From contig MNWN01000013.1 in the NCBI GenBank assembly GCA_001872545.1, positions 1 through 37,828 of the forward strand: 37,828 bases of DNA, read 5' to 3'. The stretch comes from Parcubacteria group bacterium CG1_02_58_44 (GTDB lineage: Bacteria; Patescibacteriota; Patescibacteriia; SG8-24). Shown here in pieces: positions 27,622-36,188 of this stretch. The notes below the pieces were generated by a model. It saw only the letters and a list, made by a program, of their open reading frames with translations, was not told the DNA's origin and did not search any database. The position numbers and the translations under genes are program-made. Numbering within the stretch: position 1 is the stretch's first letter; every line of letters starts with the position of its first letter.

Positions 27622-28392
27622 ATGGCCTGCATAATCGCCGTCGTCAACCAGAAGGGAGGGGTAGGCAAGACGACAACCGCAATTAATTTGGGGTCATATT
27701 TGGCGTCGAACGGGAAGTTCGTCCTGCTTGTGGATTTGGATCCGCAGTCTAACGCCACTTCCGGATTGGGCATCGACTCGCGCGATCTGGAGGTGGGGAC
27801 TTACGAGACACTGCTGGGAGAGAAGAGCCTTCGTGACGTAATCATTCCGACGCAGGTCGAAGGTCTGAAGTTGGTGCCGTCGACGCAGGCTCTGGCCGGA
27901 GCGGCTGTCGACCTGGTGGATATGGACAGACGAGAGCATCGGTTGGCCGATGCCCTGCTGGAGGTTCGCAATGATTTCGACTACATCATCGTCGATTGCC
28001 CTCCCTCGCTCGGCCCGCTGACCATCAACGGTTTGGTTGCAGTGGACAAGGTGCTCATTCCGGTTCAGGCCGAGTACTATGCCTTGGAGGGACTGAGTCA
28101 GCTGCTTAGGACCATCGGCATGGTTCGTCAGGCCCTCAAACCGGAACTGGAAATTTTGGGCGCCGTCCTGACCATGTTTGACGGCAGGAACCGCCTTTCG
28201 GCCGATGTCATGGCCGAACTGCATCGTTTCTTTCCCGATCGGGTCTTCAAGTCCGTCATTCCCAGGAACGTCAGGTTGGCGGAGGCTCCAAGTTTCGGTC
28301 GTCCGATAATGGAGTACGACCCCTGGTCCAAGGGAGCCAAGGCGTATGAGCGCCTGGCCAAGGAGATACTCGACCTTGAACATTCTTTTTGA
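27622..28392 (+). CDS. parA: Chromosome partitioning ATPase ParA/Soj
   Basis: VVNQKGGVGKTTTAINLG, VDLDPQSNATSGLGI; ATG at 27622, not the longer ORF start. Confidence 0.95.
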   Translation: MACIIAVVNQKGGVGKTTTAINLGSYLASNGKFVLLVDLDPQSNATSGLGIDSRDLEVGTYETLLGEKSLRDVIIPTQVEGLKLVPSTQALAGAAVDLVDMDRREHRLADALLEVRNDFDYIIVDCPPSLGPLTINGLVAVDKVLIPVQAEYYALEGLSQLLRTIGMVRQALKPELEILGAVLTMFDGRNRLSADVMAELHRFFPDRVFKSVIPRNVRLAEAPSFGRPIMEYDPWSKGAKAYERLAKEILDLEHSF

Positions 28393-28394
28393 CT

Positions 28395-29285
28395 ATGGCG
28401 ATCAGAAAAAAAACCGGATTAGGTCGCGGCCTCAGTTCGCTGATTCCGCAGACCGACGAGCCCACAAAGACAGTGGCCATTGGAGTGGCCCAGAAGGTTA
28501 CTCCAACCAGTATTGATACTGAGACGCCAGGCGTAGCCGAAATCAGCTTGAGCAAGATAGCGGCAAACCCGGATCAGCCGCGGACTTCGTTCGGTCATCA
28601 TGGCATGGAGGAACTGGCCGCATCGATCAGGGAGCATGGGGTCATACAGCCTCTAGTTTTGTCGTCAAAGTCCGACGGAAGCTACGAGATCATCGCCGGT
28701 GAGCGGAGATTTCGGGCGGCACAGCTGGCCGGGCTGAAGAGCGTACCCGCGGTCATTCGTAAGGCCGACAGTCGGGACAAGCTGGTGCTGGCCCTGATAG
28801 AGAACATACAAAGGGAGGACCTGAATCCGATCGAGGAGGCCAAGGCCTACCGTCGGCTGATTGACGAGTTCGGACTGACGCAGGAATCGGTGTCCAAGCA
28901 GGTCGGCAAGGCCCGATCGACAGTCGCCAACACGTTGCGCCTGTTGGATCTCTCGGATGAGATGATCGAGGCAGTGACGACCGGGAGGATTTCGGCCGGT
29001 GGAGCCAGGGCACTGTTGGCAATAGTGAATCCGGGTGCGCGGTTGAGGCTGTTCCGTCAGATGACGACCGGACCCGGCTTGACCGTTCGTGAAGCCGAAG
29101 AGGGTGCCAGACGGGATTCGACCAGGACCAGAAAGCTTCCGCAGATCATGGCGGCAGAGGAGGAGCTGCGGGGCAAGTTTGGGACCAGAGTCACGATTAC
29201 CGAACGTGTGGGCAAGGGAAAGGTAACGCTGCAGTTTTTCTCTGAGGAGGAATATAACGACCTGCTCGAGAAGTTGCTGGCCTAG
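28395..29285 (+). CDS. parB: Chromosome partitioning protein ParB
   Basis: GLGRGLSSLIP, NPDQPRTSF, IIAGERRFRAAQLAGL, ENIQREDLNPIEEA. Confidence 0.96.
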   Translation: MAIRKKTGLGRGLSSLIPQTDEPTKTVAIGVAQKVTPTSIDTETPGVAEISLSKIAANPDQPRTSFGHHGMEELAASIREHGVIQPLVLSSKSDGSYEIIAGERRFRAAQLAGLKSVPAVIRKADSRDKLVLALIENIQREDLNPIEEAKAYRRLIDEFGLTQESVSKQVGKARSTVANTLRLLDLSDEMIEAVTTGRISAGGARALLAIVNPGARLRLFRQMTTGPGLTVREAEEGARRDSTRTRKLPQIMAAEEELRGKFGTRVTITERVGKGKVTLQFFSEEEYNDLLEKLLA

Positions 29286-29415
29286 AGTACGCTAAAATTC
29301 TACCCTAGAATCGATTCGTGCAGCGCATTGGCCTCTGACGTCTTCGTCAGGAACGTGGTCCGAACGTTCTCGGAAGGCAGATTGTGCAGACAGGCTCTTA
29401 GACATTAGGCAGTTA

Positions 29416-29445
29416 AACCGCCGTCTAGCGACGGCGGTTTTTTGT
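29416..29445 (+). terminator. Rho-independent terminator after parB
   Basis: AACCGCCGTC TAGC GACGGCGGTT TTTT. Confidence 0.85.
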
Positions 29446-29615
29446 CTGTTTGAAAACGTAGACGGAAAAAATGGCGTGAGTCGATCGATTGCAGGGATGA
29501 ATGTGTCGGAGTTTCCGTACTATCTATTTGTGTCAGAGAGGGAATTTCGGATTCCGGTTCGAGAAGGGTCTTATTTTTTAAGGCCTTGTTGAATTCATGA
29601 ATATTACGGCGGCAG

Positions 29616-29644
29616 TTGCCAATAGGTTAGAAAAATGGTAGAAT
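29616..29644 (+). promoter_or_regulatory. Sigma70-type promoter (TTGCCA-N17-TAGAAT)
   Basis: Hexamers with 17-nt spacing in AT-rich leader, ~40 nt before ATG at 29687. Confidence 0.65.
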
Positions 29645-29718
29645 TAGGCTAGAAATAGAAGAAAAATTGTAGATATTTTCAAGATTATGAAGACAGGTTT
29701 TTTGGGCGATTAGGTTTT

Positions 29719-30924
29719 TTGTTCGGACTGCTGCTGTTGGTCGGACCGACGGCAGCCTCGGCTGAGGGTTCGGAACGGGCCTCTTTCGTTTGGTCAGAAG
29801 GCTCTTGGGCTCGTTTGGAGGACATCATCACGTTGCCGCCGATAATGGCCGACCTGGATGGCGATGGGCTGGTCGACACGCTGACCTCTGCACCTTACGG
29901 ACAGGCTCCGGTCGTAACTGTGACTTGGGGCGACGGGTATGATGCGACAGAGCTGTTGGCCTTCGATCCGGGCATGCTGAAAGGATTTGATTTGGTGGCG
30001 GCCGACCTGGACGGCGACGGTACGGCCGAGTTGGCCGTGGCTGCCGGACCGGAAACCAACGGTCATGTTCGGCTGATCGGCACTGACGGCCTGCCGAGGA
30101 TTTTTCCGGACGGGATCTTTCCGTACGGAACCGACAGCAAATCCGGTTCGTTCCTGACCGCGGGCGATGTCGACGGTGATGGCGCGATGGAACTGCTGAT
30201 CGGCTCCGGTCCGGGCAGGGAATCTAACGTTCAGGTTTGGGGCCTGGATGGGCGCGGCCTCCTGGGGGATTTTTCACCGTTCGGCGACACGACATACGGC
30301 GTACGCCTGACGACCGGTGACTTCGACGGCGACGGACGTAACGAGATCGCAGTTGCCACCGCTTTTGGCGGTGGGGAGATCGGTCTGTTCGACGGCCTGA
30401 CCTTCAGCCGACTGTCGTCCTTCCGCCCGTTCGGCGACGACTACGACGGAGGTGTCGAGCTTTCGACGGATTCTCGGTCGAACGTCGGCGACGGAACGGA
30501 CCGTTTGCTGGTCAGTCAGGTCGGTAGCTCATACGACACTCGTCCCTGGCTGCCCCAGTACGTCAGGGTGGACATCTCCGAACAGCGCCTTTATGCCTAT
30601 GAGTTCGGTCAGCTGGCCAGCACTTTTCTGGTGTCGACCGGTCTGTACGGTCATTCCACGTCGCTTGGCGAGTTCGATGCGTTGGCCAAGCCGGAGTATG
30701 TGCACTACCTGTGGTTCTATGGTGAAGGCGATCCGAACAACTACGACTTGGGTGTGATCAGGTGGAACATTCGTTTCCTGCCGCATTTCTACATTCATTA
30801 CGCGCCCTGGCACAACAATTTCGGTCGACGAATGAGCCACGGCTGCATCAACGTTAACCGCGCCAACGCCGAGTGGATCTATGGTTGGTTGAACGTCGGC
30901 ACGCCGATAACCGTAATCGAGTAA
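29719..30924 (+). CDS. FG-GAP repeat protein fused to C-terminal YkuD L,D-transpeptidase domain
   Basis: Repeated DLDGDGxxD / DVDGDGAMELLIG / DFDGDGRNEIAVAT; HYAPWHNNFGRRMSHGCINV catalytic motif; start uncertain (see finding). Confidence 0.88.
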   Translation: MFGLLLLVGPTAASAEGSERASFVWSEGSWARLEDIITLPPIMADLDGDGLVDTLTSAPYGQAPVVTVTWGDGYDATELLAFDPGMLKGFDLVAADLDGDGTAELAVAAGPETNGHVRLIGTDGLPRIFPDGIFPYGTDSKSGSFLTAGDVDGDGAMELLIGSGPGRESNVQVWGLDGRGLLGDFSPFGDTTYGVRLTTGDFDGDGRNEIAVATAFGGGEIGLFDGLTFSRLSSFRPFGDDYDGGVELSTDSRSNVGDGTDRLLVSQVGSSYDTRPWLPQYVRVDISEQRLYAYEFGQLASTFLVSTGLYGHSTSLGEFDALAKPEYVHYLWFYGEGDPNNYDLGVIRWNIRFLPHFYIHYAPWHNNFGRRMSHGCINVNRANAEWIYGWLNVGTPITVIE

Positions 30925-30928
30925 CGTT

Positions 30929-31279
30929 ATGGCTCGACAGGAGACACATCATTTAGCCGAGCAGGAGCGGTCCGACAGCCGACCTGATTTCGGCTCCGCC
31001 GAGAACGAGGGGCGTGAGTATGCACTGGAGTCTTTCGGTCACGAACTAGAAAGTCTGGCCCAAACGGAGCTGACGGCAGCCACGGAAAAGTTCGGTCCGG
31101 GTACCGTGTTGTCCCTCGCGGCGGATGAGTCGACTGACGGACTGGAGGAGCTGCCCGGACTGTGTAGTCGATTGGCCGGCTTGAGCGATGCCGAGGCGGT
31201 CGGCAATGCGCATCGTCTGAGGGAGGCTGCGGCGCGTATCAATGTCGGTCTGGATGGCGGGCCTGAAAGTGAGGACTGA
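30929..31279 (+). CDS. Hypothetical protein (116 aa, acidic)
   Basis: ORF directly after the L,D-transpeptidase gene. Confidence 0.5.
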   Translation: MARQETHHLAEQERSDSRPDFGSAENEGREYALESFGHELESLAQTELTAATEKFGPGTVLSLAADESTDGLEELPGLCSRLAGLSDAEAVGNAHRLREAAARINVGLDGGPESED

Positions 31280-31283
31280 CCAT

Positions 31284-31703
31284 ATGTCCAAGGACAAGCG
31301 AAAGAAGTTCATCGCCCTGGTCGACCGTTCCGCCCTGCAGACGCCGGAGAAGGACGAACTCAAGTGTCTGGCCGAGGCCGGCATTACGCCCGAACTCTGG
31401 CATCGGTTTGACGAACTGCTGGTGGCCGCGTTCGAGGCACGACAGGAGGCCCTCGGCGAGTACCGCCGTCTGCTCGACGACGAGGTCATCAGGTACACGA
31501 GCTCGTACGAGAGGAAAAAGCGGGCCATGGACCAGAAGATGCGCGTGGAGCTGGCACGGCTCGGCGACGGCGACCGGGACGGACACGACCGCCTGTGGGA
31601 CGAGTACCACGACAGGATACGCAAACTGCAAAAAAATCTGCTGGCGGAAATGAAGGAGACTTCGCGGACCACGCTGCTTCAGTCCGTATCGGCCATTCCG
31701 TAG
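31284..31703 (+). CDS. Hypothetical helical, highly charged protein (139 aa)
   Basis: ORF; ATG at 31284. Confidence 0.55.
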   Translation: MSKDKRKKFIALVDRSALQTPEKDELKCLAEAGITPELWHRFDELLVAAFEARQEALGEYRRLLDDEVIRYTSSYERKKRAMDQKMRVELARLGDGDRDGHDRLWDEYHDRIRKLQKNLLAEMKETSRTTLLQSVSAIP

Positions 31704-31760
31704 CGTGTTCTGGCGTGGTAACCTTGGGGTAACGCGAATAATTTTTCTTAGTCACATGTT

Positions 31761-32504
31761 ATGCAGAAAGTAGCTTCCATCCTGAAGTCGATCGGTCTGC
31801 AGGGGAGCGAGATCAGCACCTACATCGCCGCCCTGGAGTGCGGACCGAGCACCGTCATCGACCTGTCCAAGCAGTCGAAGCTGTCGCGTCAGGCGACCTA
31901 TATGGCAATCCAGTTGCTAGAGGAACGCGGGTTGATGTCGAGCGTCATGCGTGGCAAGAGACGTTTCTTTACGGCCGAATCGCCGGATAAGCTGCTGTCG
32001 TACGCCAAGCGCAAGGACGTCGAGTTGCACGACCGGGTGAGCGAGTTGGAACGAATCCTGCCGGACCTGCAGCTGCGGGTCGGCGGCGAGCGGCCGGTGG
32101 TTCGGGTATTCGAGGGCAAGGAGGCGATCAAGGCCATTATCCAGGACATGCTGCAGTCTCCGGAGAAGGAATCCTACGAGATCACCGACCTCGACGCCAT
32201 GTACCAGGTGCTGACGCCGGATGACCTGAAGGAACTGCGCGGGACCGTGCGCCGCACAGGACTCAAGATCTACGCTTTCCTTTCGGGCACTCCCGGCGAA
32301 GGAGACAGGGTCATCAGCGATCAGCATGTCTTTTTGCATGACGAAGGCGACAAGAACTTCGGCTGCAATATCGGCATCTACGGAAACCGGCTGGTCGGCG
32401 TGACCTTCCAGGGCAAGATGTATTCGGTCTCGATCGACAGCGAACCGTTGGTCAGGGCCATGCGGATACTTTTCAGGCACGCCCTCAAGGGCATGAAGAA
32501 GTAG
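31761..32504 (+). CDS. TrmB-family-like transcriptional regulator
   Basis: LKSIGLQGSEISTYIAALECGPSTVIDLSKQSKLSRQATYMAIQLLEERGLM winged-helix N-terminus plus TrmB-like effector region. Confidence 0.8.
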   Translation: MQKVASILKSIGLQGSEISTYIAALECGPSTVIDLSKQSKLSRQATYMAIQLLEERGLMSSVMRGKRRFFTAESPDKLLSYAKRKDVELHDRVSELERILPDLQLRVGGERPVVRVFEGKEAIKAIIQDMLQSPEKESYEITDLDAMYQVLTPDDLKELRGTVRRTGLKIYAFLSGTPGEGDRVISDQHVFLHDEGDKNFGCNIGIYGNRLVGVTFQGKMYSVSIDSEPLVRAMRILFRHALKGMKK

Positions 32505-32534
32505 GTTGGAAGGCGGAAATTTGATGGTCATCAG

Positions 32535-32569
32535 AAGGCTCGGCCGTATTGTGGTCGGGCCTTTTTTGC
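32535..32569 (+). terminator. Terminator after TrmB-like gene
   Basis: AAGGCTCGGCC...GGTCGGGCCTT TTTT. Confidence 0.75.
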
Positions 32570-32902
32570 TGTTGTGGCGAAACTTGAGTCCGCTGTCGTG
32601 TCGTCATTGTCGTACGCGGGATAAAAGATCATGCGTCTGATCCGCTCCCCGAAAGCACAAGTGCCCTTTCCATGCATGCCGTTTCCTTTTTCACAGGGCT
32701 TTTCGTTGTGCGTCAGGGATTCTAGAGGCTTCCCATGACGCACCTCCTTTCCGTGGAAAGTTTTTTGGCCTGCCACGGACTTTATTATGGCATAAAAGAG
32801 CCTTGGACTGAAGTCGGCCGTACGTTATTTCGTTTGCGAAATTTCTGATGTCGGTTCGAGTCGGTAGGTCGGTTCTGCTTTTTGCCTTTCGTGTCGAGAC
32901 GC

Positions 32903-33208
32903 CTAGCCATCCGTCGACAGGCGGATGACGGCTTCCGGGTCGTCGTTCGGCGAGGTGCGGTTTAGGCGTTCGTGGCCGCAGCTGACGCAGCGGTGCAGGA
33001 TGGTCGTCTCGCCGCCGTTCCTGATCTCCAGTCCGACCGGCTCCATCAGTCCGCCGCAGTCGGCCAGCCGGTCGCCGGGATTGACGTCCACATGTCGGCT
33101 CCAGAGACAGCTCGGGCAGTGATTGGTGTAGCCGTTGCCCTGCACGAAGATTCCGCATCGGGTGCAGGTGAAGTCCTCCTTGGTTCGCTGGAATTTCTTG
33201 GTCGGCAT
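32903..33208 (-). CDS. RNHCP-domain protein
   Basis: FTCTRCGIFVQGNGYTNHCPSCLWSRHVDVNPGDRLADCGGLMEP...RCVSCGHERLNRTSPNDDP. Confidence 0.85.
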   Translation of the reverse strand: MPTKKFQRTKEDFTCTRCGIFVQGNGYTNHCPSCLWSRHVDVNPGDRLADCGGLMEPVGLEIRNGGETTILHRCVSCGHERLNRTSPNDDPEAVIRLSTDG

Positions 33209-33341
33209 GGGTGTCGGGCTAGATCGTGTCGTTGGCCTGATTGTGCCGGAACGCTCGGATGATGTCGATCCGGGATCCAGAAAAAACATGTCACTGTCCA
33301 TTCAAAGAATGTCATCCCGGAACCAAGACTCTTCTTATTAT

Positions 33342-33434
33342 GTCATCCCGGAATTGCGAGCGCAGTGAGCAATATCCGGGATCCAGGGATCCGAGCTTTT
33401 CTGCTTCTGGGTTCCGGATCAGGTCCGGGGCGAC
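33342..33434. repeat. Dispersed palindromic repeat, full-length copy, with truncated pieces at ~33266-33282 and 33311-33322
   Basis: GTCATCCCGGAATTGCGAGCGCAGTGAGCAATATCCGGGATCC...CTTCTGGGTTCCGGATCAGGTCCGGGGCGAC. Confidence 0.85.
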
Positions 33435-33466
33435 AAAGGTGTTTAATGACGACTTTTACGCAAATT

Positions 33467-33500
33467 CAAAAAGCACCGGCCGAACGGCTAGTGCTTTTGA
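33467..33500. terminator. Bidirectional terminator-like hairpin
   Basis: CAAAAAGCACCGGCC GAAC GGCTAGTGCTTTTG. Confidence 0.7.
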
Positions 33501-33608
33501 AAGTGGGGAGTGTGGTGGGCCCTCCCCGGATTATCCTGCCGAACTTTGCGTCCGGCAGGATTGTTTGGGTTGCCCGGGGTCGCTACTCCCGGGGTGGGGG
33601 GGCGGCGT

Positions 33609-34175
33609 CTAGGCGGCGCGGCGGAAGCCGCCGCGGCCTTGACGACCCTTCTTCAGAAGGGTCGTCTCCTCGCGGTCGAGGAGGGCGAGTCCCCCCCAGC
33701 CGACGATACGAGCCGCGTCGCCCCGCCCGAGCGGGGAGGCGGCGATTCGCCGCTCCTCCTCGGCCTCCCTCTCCGAGGCCGCCTCGGCCTCGGAGAGGGA
33801 GCGGTTGGCAACCTTCTCGGCCGCGCGGGCCGCACGGGCCGCGCGGTGGGCCGACGAGAAGGCGGCCGACCAGATAGCGGGGAGACCTTCTGCCTGCTTG
33901 GCGCGGTTCCCGGCTTTGTTGGCGGCCTTGGCCGCCTTGAAGGCCTCCTCGGCCGCCCGGCGGGCGACCTTCCGGTCGGCCTCGGCCCCGATGGCCTCGG
34001 CCTCCTCGGCCGCCTTGCCGGCGGCGATGGCCGCCTCGACCGCCGCCGCGAGGGCGGCGATGCCGGTCAGCGGTGCCGCCGGCTTGGGGGCCGGCGGCTG
34101 GGCGGTCGCGCCCAGGTCCCCCTTGTTGTGGTCCAGGGCGGCGGTGCGGGGGGCGGTGGCGGTGGTGGCGGTCAT
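33609..34175 (-). CDS. Ala-rich helical protein of unknown function (~188 aa)
   Basis: ORF with GGAGGAG Shine-Dalgarno upstream of ATG at 34175; AAEEAFKAAKAANKAGNRAKQ-type heptad-like sequence. Confidence 0.55.
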   Translation of the reverse strand: MTATTATAPRTAALDHNKGDLGATAQPPAPKPAAPLTGIAALAAAVEAAIAAGKAAEEAEAIGAEADRKVARRAAEEAFKAAKAANKAGNRAKQAEGLPAIWSAAFSSAHRAARAARAAEKVANRSLSEAEAASEREAEEERRIAASPLGRGDAARIVGWGGLALLDREETTLLKKGRQGRGGFRRAA

Positions 34176-34454
34176 GTCAAACTCCTCCGGGGCCATGCTC
34201 TCTCGAGCCGAAGCCCCTGCAAAAAACCTCACAATTTCCGCGCTAACGGGCGCGGCACCATGCGTCTCCCGGATGGGATACACATTCGCTGGGACGACAC
34301 TGCGTCTCACGTTTCCCAGCTAGCCTTAGCCCTTTGGGGGCAGGTTTAGGCCTTACCTTTTGAGCCGGAGGTATTTCCCCCGGCGCTATATCTTCAAACC
34401 CGTCCTTTCAGACAGGCAGCAGAATGAATCCAATAATCCGTATCCTTCTTCTTT

Positions 34455-34533
34455 GTCATCCCGGAAATCGCGTCAGCAATGATCCAGCGATCGATCTTTT
34501 TGCTTCTGGGTCCCGGATCAGGTCCGGGACGAC
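34455..34533. repeat. Dispersed palindromic repeat, second full copy
   Basis: GTCATCCCGGAAATCGCGTCAGCAATGATCC...CTTCTGGGTCCCGGATCAGGTCCGGGACGAC. Confidence 0.85.
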
Positions 34534-34773
34534 AGGACAACAGTCTATAGATTGGATACCTATTTGATTCACTCCGCTGCCCGCCTTGCGACGGGCAACA
34601 TTCAAGGTGCAGCCTTCATACGTCCGGCCTCTCGACCGGGCGACGGAGGTCAATTTCCGCCGGCGTCGCCTTGGCGACATCTTCGGAAACCGGCCCCCCT
34701 CTCGTTCGTTGGTTCTTCAGCCTGACGGGTCACTATAGCACGTCCGGACGAGTTTGTCAAGAGTGGCAGTACA

Positions 34774-35660
34774 GGGCTCTTGTCAACGACTTGGAACAGC
34801 GGCTAGACAGGTTTGCAGATAGGTTAGCGGGGAATCGAACAGTTCAGGTGCGTTGAACCGGGCCTCGAATTCGCGCAGGAAGGTCGGCAGCCAGTGACGA
34901 TTCCGGAAGTGATGCCAGGTCCGGCGGATGAACCGCTTCAGCATGGACCAGATGCACTCGGCTAGGTTAGTCGGTCCGAAGTGGAACTCCGAATGATTGC
35001 ACGTCACGTGCTGGTAGCCGAAGAACGAGTCGATACCCTCGTAGAACTGGGCTCCGTCAGTGCAGACGATTGACCCCCGGACGACGTGCTCCAGCAGGAA
35101 GCGGTCGGTGGTCTCCTGCATGCGGTTAGGTATGCGGCGGACCACGATCTTGCGGGTGTCGCGACACCAGGCACCGATGGCAATCCGCTGGTTGCCGGTC
35201 TTCCGGCGTCCGAGAAAACTCTCGTCAACCTCCACGGTTCCGCTGAGTTGTGGGCTCTCGTAGACGAGATTGTACCTAAACCTGCGGTACCAGCGGCGCA
35301 CGGTGACGTGGCTGAGGCCGGACACCTCGACCGCCACGCCGAACGGGTAGCGGCGCTGCCAGCACAACAGAAGCGTCCAGAGTTGGCGGTACGTCACCTT
35401 CATGCACGACAGCCACGACGCGCTCGTCGCGCTGAACGGGCGCCGGCACCTGGGGCAGCGGTACCTGCCCTCGGACCTCCTGACGCGCGACGATCCGCAT
35501 CTCGGGCAGTGCGGCCGCGTGCCGAACGCGGCGCGCCTGACAAGGGTGCGGCACCTTGACTCCGACGGGATCTGATTTAGCATGGACATGGGACAGTCTG
35601 GTTAGGTTGCTTGGTCACACAAACATTCTAGCCGCTGTTCCATTTTGATTCTAAGAGCCC
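34774..35660. mobile_element. IS1595-family (ISXO2-like) insertion sequence
   Basis: TIR pattern GGGCTCTT-N11-GGAACAGCGGCTAGA at both ends flanking the transposase. Confidence 0.85.
34783..35589 (-). CDS. IS1595/ISXO2-like transposase
   Basis: CPRCGSSRVRRSEGRYRCPRC zinc ribbon, GTVEVDESFLGRRKTGNQ, TNLAECIWSMLKRFIRRTWH. Confidence 0.9.
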   Translation of the reverse strand: MSMLNQIPSESRCRTLVRRAAFGTRPHCPRCGSSRVRRSEGRYRCPRCRRPFSATSASWLSCMKVTYRQLWTLLLCWQRRYPFGVAVEVSGLSHVTVRRWYRRFRYNLVYESPQLSGTVEVDESFLGRRKTGNQRIAIGAWCRDTRKIVVRRIPNRMQETTDRFLLEHVVRGSIVCTDGAQFYEGIDSFFGYQHVTCNHSEFHFGPTNLAECIWSMLKRFIRRTWHHFRNRHWLPTFLREFEARFNAPELFDSPLTYLQTCLAAVPSR

Positions 35661-36188
35661 AGTATACAGCATGACTCTAAACCGTTGCAGTTTAAGGCTA
35701 AAAGCCTTGTTACTTACTCTACTCATAGGCTTGACAAAACAGCCAAAACATGATAGTTTATTTTGTTCGGCAGCTGTTGCCGACAGGGAAGGTCGCCGCA
35801 AGTAATCGCGACACAATAACACGACCGAAAGCAAAGGGATGACGTCGTTTAGCAGTAAACTATGTCCCTTGCGGTGCACCGGCTGCCGTTCCCGTTGGGG
35901 AGAAAGCCGAATTCGATACAGGTCGATTGGTCATCGGCCCAGCACTATATGACCGCCGTTGCGAGGTTGACGGCGCGGGTGCGGTCGGCGAACAGCCGTC
36001 CGTGACTCGTCGAAACCCGCCGCCATTCCGGGAGAAGGCATGAACCCGGATAGTCGCCGGACGATAAACGGACTTTCTTAAAAGCGCTGGCCTAAGGTCG
36101 GCGTTTTTTTTTGCCAAAAAAGTGTCCTGAGTGAAGGTCACTGGACCGTACATGGGCTTGACAAGGACAGTATTTTCTGGCTTAATGG

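Noticed and set aside
33510-34349. 279-aa plus-strand ORF (Gly/Arg/Leu-rich)
   Set aside because: Antisense to the Ala-rich CDS, which has a proper Shine-Dalgarno; GC-rich DNA opens several frames
34456-34680. 74-aa minus-strand ORF containing VVPDLIRDPEAK
   Set aside because: Mostly a translation of the palindromic repeat; no independent support as a gene
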